A DNA stretch of 64,000 bases from Dokdonella_A sp963758365 (GTDB lineage: Bacteria; Pseudomonadota; Gammaproteobacteria; Xanthomonadales; Rhodanobacteraceae): the NCBI GenBank assembly GCA_963758365.1, contig CAVWVB010000001.1, forward strand, positions 310,001 to 374,000. The letters run 5' to 3'. Below, in pieces: positions 44,827-53,453 of the stretch. A program made the position numbers and the translations under genes. The notes below the pieces were generated by a model. It worked only from the letters and a program-made list of their open reading frames with translations. It was not told the origin of the DNA and searched no databases. Numbering within the stretch: the first letter of the stretch is position 1; the number at the start of each line of letters is the position of its first letter.

Positions 44827-44832
44827 ATTATA
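44827..44832 (-). promoter_or_regulatory. -10 element of the ahcY promoter
   Basis: A perfect TATAAT on the minus strand, preceded by AAGCGA. Transcription would begin around 44820, directly before the riboswitch P1 stem. No strong -35 element is apparent. Confidence 0.7.
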
Positions 44833-44997
44833 TCGCTTATTCCGGATAAGGAGATACCTGGAAGCCGAGCCGGGCTGTATGGCCGGTCCCGGGGCGCTTT
44901 CCGGGTTTTCCGGGCGCACCGCAGCGCGCAGGCTCGGCGGCAGCGGATCGGGCCTGCAAATGCAGGGCTGCGCGGTCAGGATTTCCGGTCCGCGGTC

Positions 44998-45028
44998 CAA
45001 AAAAAACGGGCCGCTTGCGCGGCCCGTT
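44998..45028 (-). terminator. Rho-independent terminator of the 961-residue secreted protein gene
   Basis: AACGGGCCGC and GCGGCCCGTT enclose a four-base loop, followed on the minus strand by at least seven T residues. It lies 24 bases after the stop codon. Confidence 0.9.
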
Positions 45029-45051
45029 CAATCAGCGATGTCGAGTCAAGC

Positions 45052-47937
45052 CTACTGGCAGACCTCGATCTTCAGGTTGTCGATGTACATGCCGTTGGGT
45101 GCCGGCGCGGTCGTGTTGGAGTCGGTGACCGCACGCCAGCGCAACTGCAGGTCCTGACCCTCGAAGCCGTCGAGATCGACGATCGAGTGGATCGGCACCG
45201 AAGTCGGTGCGTGGCACCAGCCGAACGAGCCTGCGTTCGCTTCACCGGCCGAAACGAGTCCATCGTACGGATCGGTGTACAGGCGGCTGTCGTCGATGTA
45301 GGTGAACGCGCCGAGACCGGCCTTCGACTCCATCGTGCCGTTGTCCCAGCAGCCTTGCGGACCATCGGTCTCGAAGCTGTGGTAGGTGTCGAACGACAGG
45401 ATCGTCGCGGCGACGCCGGTCGGCATCGCGATCACCGGCGAGACCAGTCCACGGTCGCTGGTGGTCGAATTGTTCGGGATGCCCCAGACGGTCGTCGTCA
45501 GTCCGGTCGCGACCGGCGGCGTCTGCTGGGTCCAGCCTGCCGTACCGCCGCTGCCGTCAATGGTCCAGCCGTTGGCGCCGCTTTCGAAGTCGTCCTCGTA
45601 CAGGATCGTCGCGGTCGTACCGGACGGGCATTCGCCCGCGATGCCGGTCGTGAACGTGAACGTGCCCGAGGTTGTGCCGTCGCCGCAGTAGTTGTGCGGG
45701 GTGACGCGCCAGTAGTACTGGGTCTCGTTGTCGAGCAGCACGGGCACGGCCCAGGTCGGGTCGGTCACGTCCTTGGTCGCGACGATGTTCGTGAACGCGC
45801 TGTCGCTCGCGACCTCGACCGTGTAGCCGAGCGCGCCCGGGACCGCATCCCAGATCAGGGTCGGCTTGACCTTGACACCGGTTGCACCATCGGCCGGGGC
45901 GGTCAGGATCGGCACGTCGGGCGCGGCCGAGGACATGCCGAGCTGGAGCGCGATCGAACGCGTCAGGCTGCCATCGGTGCCATCGACGCTGAAGTCGTAC
46001 TCACCCGAAGCAATCGTGGCGCCGCCGATCAGGGTCAGCGTGCTCGATCCCGGTGCCGGGATCGGATTCGGCGAGAAACCTGCGGTCGTGCCCGCGGGGA
46101 TGCCGTTCGCGCTGAGGGTGACCGAACCGGTGTAGCCGTTGAGCACACCCGCGCGCAGGTCCCAGGTCGGATCGGCCGGCGTGGTCGCCGCGCACATTTC
46201 GATGCGCTTCGGCGAGTCGGCGACGATCGCGAAATTCGGGTCGCCACAGCCCGGGAACTTGAACGAGCACACGCGCGTGCGCCACGAGGAGGTCGACGTC
46301 GTCGCGAGGTATTCGGTCGTGAAGTAGAACGTGCACGAATCGACCGGATCGACGCTCATCGTCGCGTAGTCGCCCCAGCGTGCCGCGGTGTGGGTCTGCG
46401 AACCGTTGGCGATGCCGTCGGTGCAGTTCTGCTCGTCGCGCAGCGTTCCGGGTGCATCGGCAAGTTCGCGTCCGTTGATCATGATCTGCGGATGCGACAG
46501 CGCGCTCGATTGCGAGTAGCCGACGCCGATATTGCCGCTGCCGTCGATCGCGACGCTGCCCATCCAGCGGTCGGTTCCGTCCGGGGCGTAGGTGCCTTCG
46601 TCGACGAGCGTCTTGGCGGTCGGAGCGGGGGTGCCGTTGATCGGGGCAACTCCATCGAAGCCGTCGCCGAAAATGCGGTCGAAGATGCCTCCCGCGGTGG
46701 GCTTGAGATTGAAGTGAGCCCAGGTGATCGCGGCCTGCTGCACGTCGCCCTGTACCACGTGGTTCACGACCAGGGACATGCGCGTGGGCGCATCGGGTGC
46801 GAACGCGCGCGCGGTTGCGCGGTACATCAGGTTCGAGCCGAACGAATCCAGCCCGACACTGGTGTCGGCCTGCGGCACGCTGTCGAAGTACGGCGAAAAC
46901 GCCGCGACCGTCACGCGGTCGGGCTGGTCCGATATCGTCGTATTGGCCGGCGCTGCCCAATCCAGGCACATGTTCCAGAACAGGTAGTCGCTGGTGTTCG
47001 CATCGAAATGCGCATAGGCCGGGCAGGTACCGGCTGGCGCGGGCAGCGTGCCGGTCAGGTTGAGCGGCAGCGCGCCGTACTGGTCGAAGTTCGGAAAGCG
47101 CACCATGTTCGCGGTCGGCGCGCCGGCAAGCATCGCATCGCGATCGAACGCGATGAACGCGGCGCCGAAGAAGCCCGAACCCGAACCCTGGAACTCATGC
47201 GTCGTCAGCAGGTAGGCATCCTGGGTACCGCTCTCGTCGGTCCAGACGCCGAGCTTGCCGTAGTCGCCGAAGTGATTCGCGGGCCAGTTGAATTCATAGC
47301 GGTCATAGGTTCCGAGCGGATCGGACGTCTGCGAGACGGCCACGCACTGTGCATAGGGTTCGCTGACCGTGAACTGGCTCATCACCCAGCGCTGCGCACG
47401 CTGGTCGAACACGGTGAGCGGATCGCCCGGATTCGAGGTTTCGCAGAGGCCGCCGAAACCGACGAAGAACGAGTTGCCCGGGGTCGGACCCGAGATCACG
47501 CTGCCGTCGGTCTTGTCGTAGACCGCCCAGCTTGTATTGACCCACTGGACATATTCGTTGGCGCCGACATCACCTTCGGTGTCGGGCGGCAGGCAGCCGC
47601 AACCGGACGTGGCCTGGTTGATGCCCTCGAATGCGAGGTCGATCGTCGGTGCGGGGACGCCCGAGCCGTGCGTCTGCATGCGCGAGTAGTCGGGCACGAT
47701 CGAGCTGGTCTGCTTGCCGTGCTTGAACAGGATGTTCGGTACCAGGTACGGCTCCTGCTCGGTACCCATCGGTGCCTGCGGTGGCATCGCGCGGATGATG
47801 TCGCGCATCGGCGCGGACACGTCGTGCCGGGTCGACTGGATCACGGTCGGCGTGTGGCTCGCCGCGTTGGCGGCTGTGGCGCCGAGCGCCAGCAGCACGG
47901 TCGCGCCCAGCGCGACGGGTCGGAAACGCAAAACCAT
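45052..47937 (-). CDS. Large secreted multidomain protein
   Basis: A 961-residue exported protein with signal peptide MVLRFRPVALGATVLLALGA (cleavage near NAA). The first half resembles a propeller-like secreted domain (DTEGDVGANEYVQWVNTSWA, DRWMGSVAIDGSGNIGVGYS). A short IFDRIFGDGFDG segment interrupts it at about residue 430. Fibronectin-type or Ig-like domains follow, including PADGATGVKVKPTLIWDAVP. The end is a jelly-roll adhesion-like domain starting YEDDFESGANGWTIDG (choice-of-anchor type). Many cysteines suggest disulfides. No catalytic motif is evident. A GGGAG site supports the start. Confidence 0.82.
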   Translation of the reverse strand: MVLRFRPVALGATVLLALGATAANAASHTPTVIQSTRHDVSAPMRDIIRAMPPQAPMGTEQEPYLVPNILFKHGKQTSSIVPDYSRMQTHGSGVPAPTIDLAFEGINQATSGCGCLPPDTEGDVGANEYVQWVNTSWAVYDKTDGSVISGPTPGNSFFVGFGGLCETSNPGDPLTVFDQRAQRWVMSQFTVSEPYAQCVAVSQTSDPLGTYDRYEFNWPANHFGDYGKLGVWTDESGTQDAYLLTTHEFQGSGSGFFGAAFIAFDRDAMLAGAPTANMVRFPNFDQYGALPLNLTGTLPAPAGTCPAYAHFDANTSDYLFWNMCLDWAAPANTTISDQPDRVTVAAFSPYFDSVPQADTSVGLDSFGSNLMYRATARAFAPDAPTRMSLVVNHVVQGDVQQAAITWAHFNLKPTAGGIFDRIFGDGFDGVAPINGTPAPTAKTLVDEGTYAPDGTDRWMGSVAIDGSGNIGVGYSQSSALSHPQIMINGRELADAPGTLRDEQNCTDGIANGSQTHTAARWGDYATMSVDPVDSCTFYFTTEYLATTSTSSWRTRVCSFKFPGCGDPNFAIVADSPKRIEMCAATTPADPTWDLRAGVLNGYTGSVTLSANGIPAGTTAGFSPNPIPAPGSSTLTLIGGATIASGEYDFSVDGTDGSLTRSIALQLGMSSAAPDVPILTAPADGATGVKVKPTLIWDAVPGALGYTVEVASDSAFTNIVATKDVTDPTWAVPVLLDNETQYYWRVTPHNYCGDGTTSGTFTFTTGIAGECPSGTTATILYEDDFESGANGWTIDGSGGTAGWTQQTPPVATGLTTTVWGIPNNSTTSDRGLVSPVIAMPTGVAATILSFDTYHSFETDGPQGCWDNGTMESKAGLGAFTYIDDSRLYTDPYDGLVSAGEANAGSFGWCHAPTSVPIHSIVDLDGFEGQDLQLRWRAVTDSNTTAPAPNGMYIDNLKIEVCQ

Positions 47938-48019
47938 ATCGAAGACTCCCCATCAGGATTGGTGCGGCAAACGATTTCTCCGACCGATGGACCGTAGTCG
48001 GTCCAGCATCGAATCGCGA

Positions 48020-49066
48020 TCAACCCTGTCCCTGGTTCTGCGCGCGCGATCCGGCATCGAGCCGATCGAGACGACGCAGACGATCGTCGAGAAACTTGCG
48101 GTTCGGACCGGGCAATTGCGGATCGGCCAGTGCCTTGCGGATCGCCGAGTGCTGCGATGCCGGAGACAGCCGCCCGAGCGCTGCAACAGCCTGCTCGACG
48201 AGCAAACGGTTCGGACTCCACAGCCAGCGCCGAAGCGCTGCTGCGGGAACGGTTACCGCGTGCTTGTCGAGTACATCAAGCGCAACCAGAACGAGATCGA
48301 CTGGGCCTGAAGTCCCCCGAGGATATCCGTCCACGGGCGTAGATGCCACTATCTTTACCGCAGCAGGCCGCCACCAGTCGCCAAGCTGCCTTTCGCGCTC
48401 GCTCGCCGCGAGCAGCAGGCGCGCGCGCAGGGCCGACGGTCTTGCGGGGTCGCGCACGAACTTCGCAATCGCCGTGCGATCTTTGCCGGTGAGGCGTTCA
48501 CCCAGGTCACGGTCGAGCGCGATCTCGCCGGCGGCCAGGTTCTGCAACTGGGGATCGGTACCGCTCAATGCGGCGACCAGACGCCGCTCGAGTTCGCGCG
48601 ATTCGCGACCGTGTTCGTCGCGCCCGATGTCGAGAATCGCGCGCAGTTCCGGTGTGTCGCGGAACAGCGCAGGCTCGATGCCCGTACTCGAGAGGAGCAC
48701 CGCACCTTCACGATTCGTCGCCGCGCCACCCGGTGCGAGCGGGTCCGGATGCCACATCGAGTAGGCGAACACGTAGTTCCCGCCGAGCCGCGCGTCATGG
48801 AGAGTCGCGGCCGAAACGCGCACGTCGATTCGATCGGGGACGTCCGATCCGCTGCCGAGTACCTGCTTGCGCTCGAATACGAGCCGCCCCGTCGGATTGA
48901 TTTCGACCACGGTGCCTGCGACGAGCCGGTTCTCCGGTGCGTAAAGCAATTCCAGGGGCGGCTCCACGCGGGCCGCGAATGCGGACATTGCGGCCGCAGC
49001 GAAAAGGAGAACGGGAAAGGCGAGGCGAAGGCGGGCGCTCGAGCGCGCGGAAATCATCGGGACCAT
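48020..49066 (-). CDS. Exported hypothetical protein, helical C-terminal half
   Basis: A 348-residue protein with a signal peptide (ARLRLAFPVLLFAAAAMSAF, cleavage near AFAA). The first half is beta-like (LLYAPENRLVAGTVVEINPT). The second half is helical with repeating Leu/Ala patterns (LVEQAVAALGRLSPASQHSA) that could be HEAT-like. No family is recognised. The start could be 49057 instead. It lies between metK and the 961-residue secreted gene on the same strand and has its own probable leader after the metK terminator. Confidence 0.6.
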   Translation of the reverse strand: MVPMISARSSARLRLAFPVLLFAAAAMSAFAARVEPPLELLYAPENRLVAGTVVEINPTGRLVFERKQVLGSGSDVPDRIDVRVSAATLHDARLGGNYVFAYSMWHPDPLAPGGAATNREGAVLLSSTGIEPALFRDTPELRAILDIGRDEHGRESRELERRLVAALSGTDPQLQNLAAGEIALDRDLGERLTGKDRTAIAKFVRDPARPSALRARLLLAASERERQLGDWWRPAAVKIVASTPVDGYPRGTSGPVDLVLVALDVLDKHAVTVPAAALRRWLWSPNRLLVEQAVAALGRLSPASQHSAIRKALADPQLPGPNRKFLDDRLRRLDRLDAGSRAQNQGQG

Positions 49067-49178
49067 GCGGAGTCCGTTGCAGCGGGAGACGCGCCCGCGA
49101 GGCGTGACGCGATCGCGGCCGGGACGTCAAGGCTACTTCGTTCGCGGCGGCCATGAAAGCGAGCCGCGCCCCGCAATC

Positions 49179-49207
49179 GCAACGGGCCGCGCGAGGCGGC
49201 CCGTTGC
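49179..49207 (-). terminator. Terminator after metK
   Basis: A perfect 12-bp inverted repeat, GCAACGGGCCGC with its complement, around a five-base loop. It lies 20 bases downstream of the metK stop on the minus strand. The T-tract is weak. Confidence 0.7.
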
Positions 49208-49226
49208 ATGCGGATGCGCGTGCGCG

Positions 49227-50426
49227 CTACTTCAGCTTCGCGTCCTTGCGCAACTCGGCCGCCTTGTCGGTCATCTCCCACGAGAACGCGGTGAACTTCT
49301 CGCCGTTGCTCTGCACGACGTCGTAGGGCGCGCGGCCGAAATGGCCGTAGGCCGCGGTCGGCTGATACATCGGATGCACGAGGTCGAGCATCTTGAGGAT
49401 GCCGTACGGACGCAGGTCGAAGTGGCTGCGGATCAGTTTTTCGATCCTGTCGTCGCTGATCCTGCCGGTGCCGAACGTGGTCACCGAGATCGAAGTCGGC
49501 TGGGCGACGCCGATCGCGTAGGACACCTGCACCTCGCAGCGGTCGGCGATGCCGGCGGCGACGATGTTCTTGGCGACATAGCGCGCCGCGTAGGCCGCGG
49601 AGCGGTCGACCTTGGACGGATCCTTGCCCGAGAACGCGCCGCCGCCATGGCGTGCCCAGCCGCCGTAGGTGTCGACGATGATCTTGCGGCCGGTCAGGCC
49701 GCAGTCGCCGACCGGGCCGCCGATCACGAACTTGCCGGTCGGGTTGATGTGGAAGCGGGTGCCCTTGTGCAGCCATTTCTTCGGCAGCACCGGCTTGAGG
49801 ATGTGCTCGCGAACGGCTTCGATCAGATCCTTCTGCCTGACCGACGGATCGTGCTGGGTCGACAGCACGACCGCATCGATCGCGACCGCCTTGCCGTTCT
49901 CGTAGCGCAGCGTGACTTGCGACTTCGCATCGGGACGCAGCCACGGCAGCGGCGAGTTCTTTTTCTTGCGCACCTTGGCCTGCTGCTCGACGAGGCGGTG
50001 CGAAAGGTGGATCGCGGCCGGCATGAAACTGTCGGTTTCGCTGGTCGCGTAGCCGAACATCAGGCCCTGGTCGCCGGCGCCCTGTTCCTCGGGTTTCCTG
50101 CGGTCCACGCCCTGGTTGATGTCCGGTGACTGCTTGCCGATCAGGTTCAGCACGCCGCAGGTCGCGCCGTCGAAACCGACGTCGCTCGAGTTGTAGCCGA
50201 TATCGAGGATCACCTTGCGCGTGAGTGCTTCGAGGTCGATCCACGCGCTCGTGGTCACTTCGCCCGCGACGATCGCGACGCCGGTCTTGACCATCGTCTC
50301 GCAGGCCACGCGAGCGCGCTTGTCCTGCGCGATGATCGCGTCGAGGACCGCGTCGGAGATCTGGTCGGCGATCTTGTCCGGATGACCTTCGGACACGGAC
50401 TCGGAAGTGAACAAGGTCGTGCTCAT
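49227..50426 (-). CDS. metK: S-adenosylmethionine synthetase
   Basis: A 399-residue enzyme making SAM from ATP and methionine. Signatures are FTSESVSEGHPDKIADQISD, the GAGDQGLMFGYA hexapeptide region, INPTGKFVIGGPVGDCGLTG, and GGGAFSGKDPSKVDRSAAYA. The start at 50426 begins with the family-typical MSTTLFTSESVSEG and has AAGGAT upstream. It supplies the SAM whose demethylated product, SAH, is handled by AhcY. It stands 77 bases downstream of the E2 gene but probably has its own promoter. Confidence 0.98.
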   Translation of the reverse strand: MSTTLFTSESVSEGHPDKIADQISDAVLDAIIAQDKRARVACETMVKTGVAIVAGEVTTSAWIDLEALTRKVILDIGYNSSDVGFDGATCGVLNLIGKQSPDINQGVDRRKPEEQGAGDQGLMFGYATSETDSFMPAAIHLSHRLVEQQAKVRKKKNSPLPWLRPDAKSQVTLRYENGKAVAIDAVVLSTQHDPSVRQKDLIEAVREHILKPVLPKKWLHKGTRFHINPTGKFVIGGPVGDCGLTGRKIIVDTYGGWARHGGGAFSGKDPSKVDRSAAYAARYVAKNIVAAGIADRCEVQVSYAIGVAQPTSISVTTFGTGRISDDRIEKLIRSHFDLRPYGILKMLDLVHPMYQPTAAYGHFGRAPYDVVQSNGEKFTAFSWEMTDKAAELRKDAKLK

Positions 50427-50503
50427 CGCGGCAAATATCCTTCTATACGGATGCAGGGATAAATCTCGGGCGCGCATGATACACGGCGCACCCGCCGCGT
50501 GCA

Positions 50504-51955
50504 TCAATCAGGCAGCCCGAGATCGTCGAGCATCGCCTTGAGAAACCGCGCCGCTTCGCCGCCGGTCGCGGCGCGGTGATCGAAGGTCAGCGACAGCGGA
50601 ATCACCCGATGCGATTCGAAGCCACCCATGACCGGCGTCATCTGGTGGCGGCCCTTGCCGGCAGCGACGATCGCGACACAGGGCGGCACCACCACCGGGG
50701 TCGCGTAGCGCCCCGCGTACACGCCGAAGTTCGACAGCGAGATCGTGTAACCGGACAGCTCGGATGGCGGGATGCTGCGCTCCTCGATCTGCGCGCGCAG
50801 CCGGTTCACCGCCCGGCGCACGCCGGCTGCGTCGAGCATGTCCGCGTTGCGCAGCGCGGGAACGAACAGGCCGTCCTCGGTGTCGACCGCGATGCCGATG
50901 TCGACGTGCGGATGCAGGGTACGGCTCAGGTTCTCGGCGTCGAACCACGCATTGAGCGCGGGCACCGCCTTGCATGCGCGCACGATCGATCGCACGAGGC
51001 GGCCGGTGATGTCGTTGCCGGGCCGCCAGGCATGGATGTCGGCGTCGTCGGCGAGCGTGGTCGGCACCACCGCGGCATGCGCGGCCGCCATCACCCGTGC
51101 CATGTTGCGACGTACGCCCTTGAGCTGTTCGGGCTGGCCGCTTGCGACGACCGTTTGCGGTGTCGTACGCATCGGCTTGCCGGCCGCGGACAGCGCGGTG
51201 CGTCCGCTTTCCGTTCTCCCCGTGGAGGAAGAGGCCTGGGCGACGGTTGCGGATCCGGCACCTGCGCGTGCGCCCGGCTGCGCGGCCCGCTCGCCACCGG
51301 CGCCGGCCCCGGCCGGCAGCAAGGCCGCGGGATCGGCAGCGGCCTTCTTGACGTCGGCCATGGTCGCGACCCCGTCCTTTCCGGTTGCGCGCACGCGACT
51401 CAGGTCGACTTTCAGCTTCTTCGCGAGCGCGCGCACCGCGGGAACGGCCTTGACGCCGCCGACGCGTGTCGCCGATTCCGCATGCACGCGATCGCTCGAT
51501 TGCATCGCGCCGACCACGGTGCCTTCGTCGGCGCGCCCCGCGTCGTCGTTCTCCTCGAGTTCGCCGCCTTCGTCCGAGGCGACCACGCCCTTGTGATCGG
51601 GCGCCTCGTTGCCCGCGCCTGCACCGTGGCCGCGTTTGCCGGCAGCGGCCTTGGCCGGTGGTCCGTGGTGATGGCCTGTGGTCTCCGCTTCGGCGCGCTG
51701 CGGCTGCTTTGGATCGATTTCGAAGTCGGCGAGCGCCGCACCGGTCGCGATCACGTCGCCGGCACCCCCATGTGTCTTGGCGAGCTTTCCGGAGTACGGC
51801 GAAGGCACCTCGACGACTGCCTTGGCGGTTTCCATCGACACCAGCGGATCGTCGAGCTTGACGCTGCCGCCTTCCTTGACCAGCCATTCGACGATCGTCG
51901 CGTCGGGCAGGCCTTCGCCGAGATCGGGGAGGTGGAATGTCTTGATGTCGGCCAT
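50504..51955 (-). CDS. Branched-chain 2-oxoacid dehydrogenase E2 (lipoyl acyltransferase)
   Basis: A 483-residue E2 core enzyme. The lipoyl domain has the modified lysine in VSMETAKAVVEVPSP. An Ala/Gly-rich linker follows, then a subunit-binding domain (AVRALAKKLKVDLSRVRATG), a second linker and the catalytic domain. The active site reads FDHRAATGGEAARFL, so the usual HxxxDG is HxxxTG. The enzyme transfers branched acyl groups to CoA. The gene follows E1 alpha, E1 beta and DUF1304. No E3 lies in the window. A pyruvate-type role is less likely given the E1 layout. Confidence 0.9.
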   Translation of the reverse strand: MADIKTFHLPDLGEGLPDATIVEWLVKEGGSVKLDDPLVSMETAKAVVEVPSPYSGKLAKTHGGAGDVIATGAALADFEIDPKQPQRAEAETTGHHHGPPAKAAAGKRGHGAGAGNEAPDHKGVVASDEGGELEENDDAGRADEGTVVGAMQSSDRVHAESATRVGGVKAVPAVRALAKKLKVDLSRVRATGKDGVATMADVKKAAADPAALLPAGAGAGGERAAQPGARAGAGSATVAQASSSTGRTESGRTALSAAGKPMRTTPQTVVASGQPEQLKGVRRNMARVMAAAHAAVVPTTLADDADIHAWRPGNDITGRLVRSIVRACKAVPALNAWFDAENLSRTLHPHVDIGIAVDTEDGLFVPALRNADMLDAAGVRRAVNRLRAQIEERSIPPSELSGYTISLSNFGVYAGRYATPVVVPPCVAIVAAGKGRHQMTPVMGGFESHRVIPLSLTFDHRAATGGEAARFLKAMLDDLGLPD

Positions 51956-51990
51956 GGCGAAAACTCGTGGTTGCGGACCCGGACTGCGGA

Positions 51991-52347
51991 TCAGTGGAAA
52001 TGCAGGGCAATCAGGGCCAGCACTGCCGGCACCGCCTGCGCGAAAAGAATCCTGCGGCTGACCGTCCAGCCGCCGTAGATTCCGGCGACGATCACGCAGG
52101 ACAGGAAGAAGATGTCGAGATGCGTTCCGGCGCGCCCGAGCCACAGACCCCAGAGGAGACCGGCCGCGAGGAAGCCGTTGTAAAGGCCCTGGTTTGCGGC
52201 GAGCGCTTTCGAGGCGGATGCGAATTCCGGCGACAGCCCGAATATCCTGCGTCCGAAGGGTGTGTCCCAGAGGAACATCTCGAGTACGAGGAAATACAGG
52301 TGCAGCAGCGCGACCAGGCCGATCAGGAGGTTTGCGGTCACGGTCAT
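51991..52347 (-). CDS. DUF1304 membrane protein
   Basis: A 118-residue protein with four helices, typical of DUF1304: NLLIGLVALLHLYFLVLEMF, then LWDTPFGRRIFGLSPEFA, ALAANQGLYNGFLAAGLLWG and two more spans. GGGAG precedes the start. It is inserted between E1 beta (19 bases upstream) and E2 (35 bases downstream), so it is very probably co-transcribed with the dehydrogenase. Function is unknown. Confidence 0.88.
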   Translation of the reverse strand: MTVTANLLIGLVALLHLYFLVLEMFLWDTPFGRRIFGLSPEFASASKALAANQGLYNGFLAAGLLWGLWLGRAGTHLDIFFLSCVIVAGIYGGWTVSRRILFAQAVPAVLALIALHFH

Positions 52348-52366
52348 CTCGGCTCCCGGAACGGTC

Positions 52367-53347
52367 TCAGCTCGCGTCGAGCGTACGCCGCGCGGCCGCG
52401 ATGATGCGCTCGACGCTCGGCAGGTACTTCATCTCGAGTCGGTACAACGGAATGTGCGTGTCGTATCCGGTCACGCGCATCACCGGCGCGAGCAGATCGT
52501 ACAGGCACTCCTCGGCGATGCGCGCGGCGATTTCGGCGCCGAACCCGGCCGTGCGCGGCGCCTCGTGAACGATCACGCAGCGGCCGGTCTTGGCGACCGA
52601 TTCGGCGATCGTGTCGAAGTCGAGCGGGGTCAGCGTCGCGACATCGATGACCTCCGCGCGGACGCCGTCCTCGGCGAGCGCGTCGGCGGCCTCGAGCGTC
52701 TCCTTGACCTGCGCGCCCCAAGTCACCAGGGTCACGTCCTCGCCGTCGCGCAGAACGAAGCAGACATCGAGCGGCAACGCCTCGCCGTCGTCCGGAACGT
52801 CCTCCTTGTACTGGCGATAGATGCGCTTGGGCTCGAAGAACATGACCGGATCGGGATCGCGGATCGCAGCGAGCAGCAGGCCGTACGCGCGCCCGGGGGA
52901 GGACGGCAGGACCACGCGCAGGCCCGGGATGTTCGTGAACAGATGCTCGTTCGCCTCGGAGTGATGCTCGGGCGCGCGGATGCCGCCGCCCCACGGTGCG
53001 CGGAACACCGCGGGACAGCTCATGCGACCGCGCGTGCGCGTGCGCAGGCGCGCCGCGTGGCAGGCGATGTGTTCCATCATCGGATAGATGAATCCCTCGA
53101 ACTGCGCCTCGGCGACCGGTTTCATGCCCTGCGCCGCAAGGCCGACCGTGAGTCCCGCGATCGTTACTTCGTCGAGCGGCGTGTCGATCACGCGATCGGC
53201 ACCGAACGCCTGCTGCAGGCCCTGGGTCGCGCGGAACACGCCGCCGTTGACGCCGACGTCCTCGCCGAGCACGACGACGCTCGCATCGTTCTTCATCTCG
53301 TGCGCGAGCGCCTGGGTGACGGCTTCGATCAGGGTTATCTGTGCCAT
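52367..53347 (-). CDS. Branched-chain 2-oxoacid dehydrogenase E1 beta
   Basis: A 326-residue thiamine-diphosphate enzyme subunit. It begins MAQITLIEAVTQALAHEMKN. VLGEDVGVNGGVFRATQGLQ, the FEGFIYPMMEHIACHAARLR stretch, and APWGGGIRAPEHHSEANEHL are typical of branched-chain E1 beta. The start at 53347 is preferred; an ATG at 53368 would add seven residues. It forms the alpha2-beta2 decarboxylase with the upstream gene. There is a gap of 106 bases after E1 alpha. Confidence 0.92.
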   Translation of the reverse strand: MAQITLIEAVTQALAHEMKNDASVVVLGEDVGVNGGVFRATQGLQQAFGADRVIDTPLDEVTIAGLTVGLAAQGMKPVAEAQFEGFIYPMMEHIACHAARLRTRTRGRMSCPAVFRAPWGGGIRAPEHHSEANEHLFTNIPGLRVVLPSSPGRAYGLLLAAIRDPDPVMFFEPKRIYRQYKEDVPDDGEALPLDVCFVLRDGEDVTLVTWGAQVKETLEAADALAEDGVRAEVIDVATLTPLDFDTIAESVAKTGRCVIVHEAPRTAGFGAEIAARIAEECLYDLLAPVMRVTGYDTHIPLYRLEMKYLPSVERIIAAARRTLDAS

Positions 53348-53453
53348 GGGCGTTGCCTTTGCGATCATGCTTGATCGCGAGGATCAAGTAACGGCCATCC
53401 GTGGCCACATTGTTCATTGGACGCCACCCGGATTGCGACGGGACAGCGGTGAC

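Noticed and set aside
44719..47997. A 1092-codon open frame on the plus strand opposite the 961-residue secreted protein gene
   Set aside because: Its translation is Arg/Gly/Ala/Val-rich without domains, and it runs through the SAH riboswitch antisense. The minus-strand frame has a signal peptide, recognisable domains, a ribosome site and a terminator.
49067..50503. SAM riboswitch before metK or metF
   Set aside because: The leaders are short and lack the pairing patterns of the SAM aptamers I know; only the ahcY leader folds as a ligand-binding RNA.
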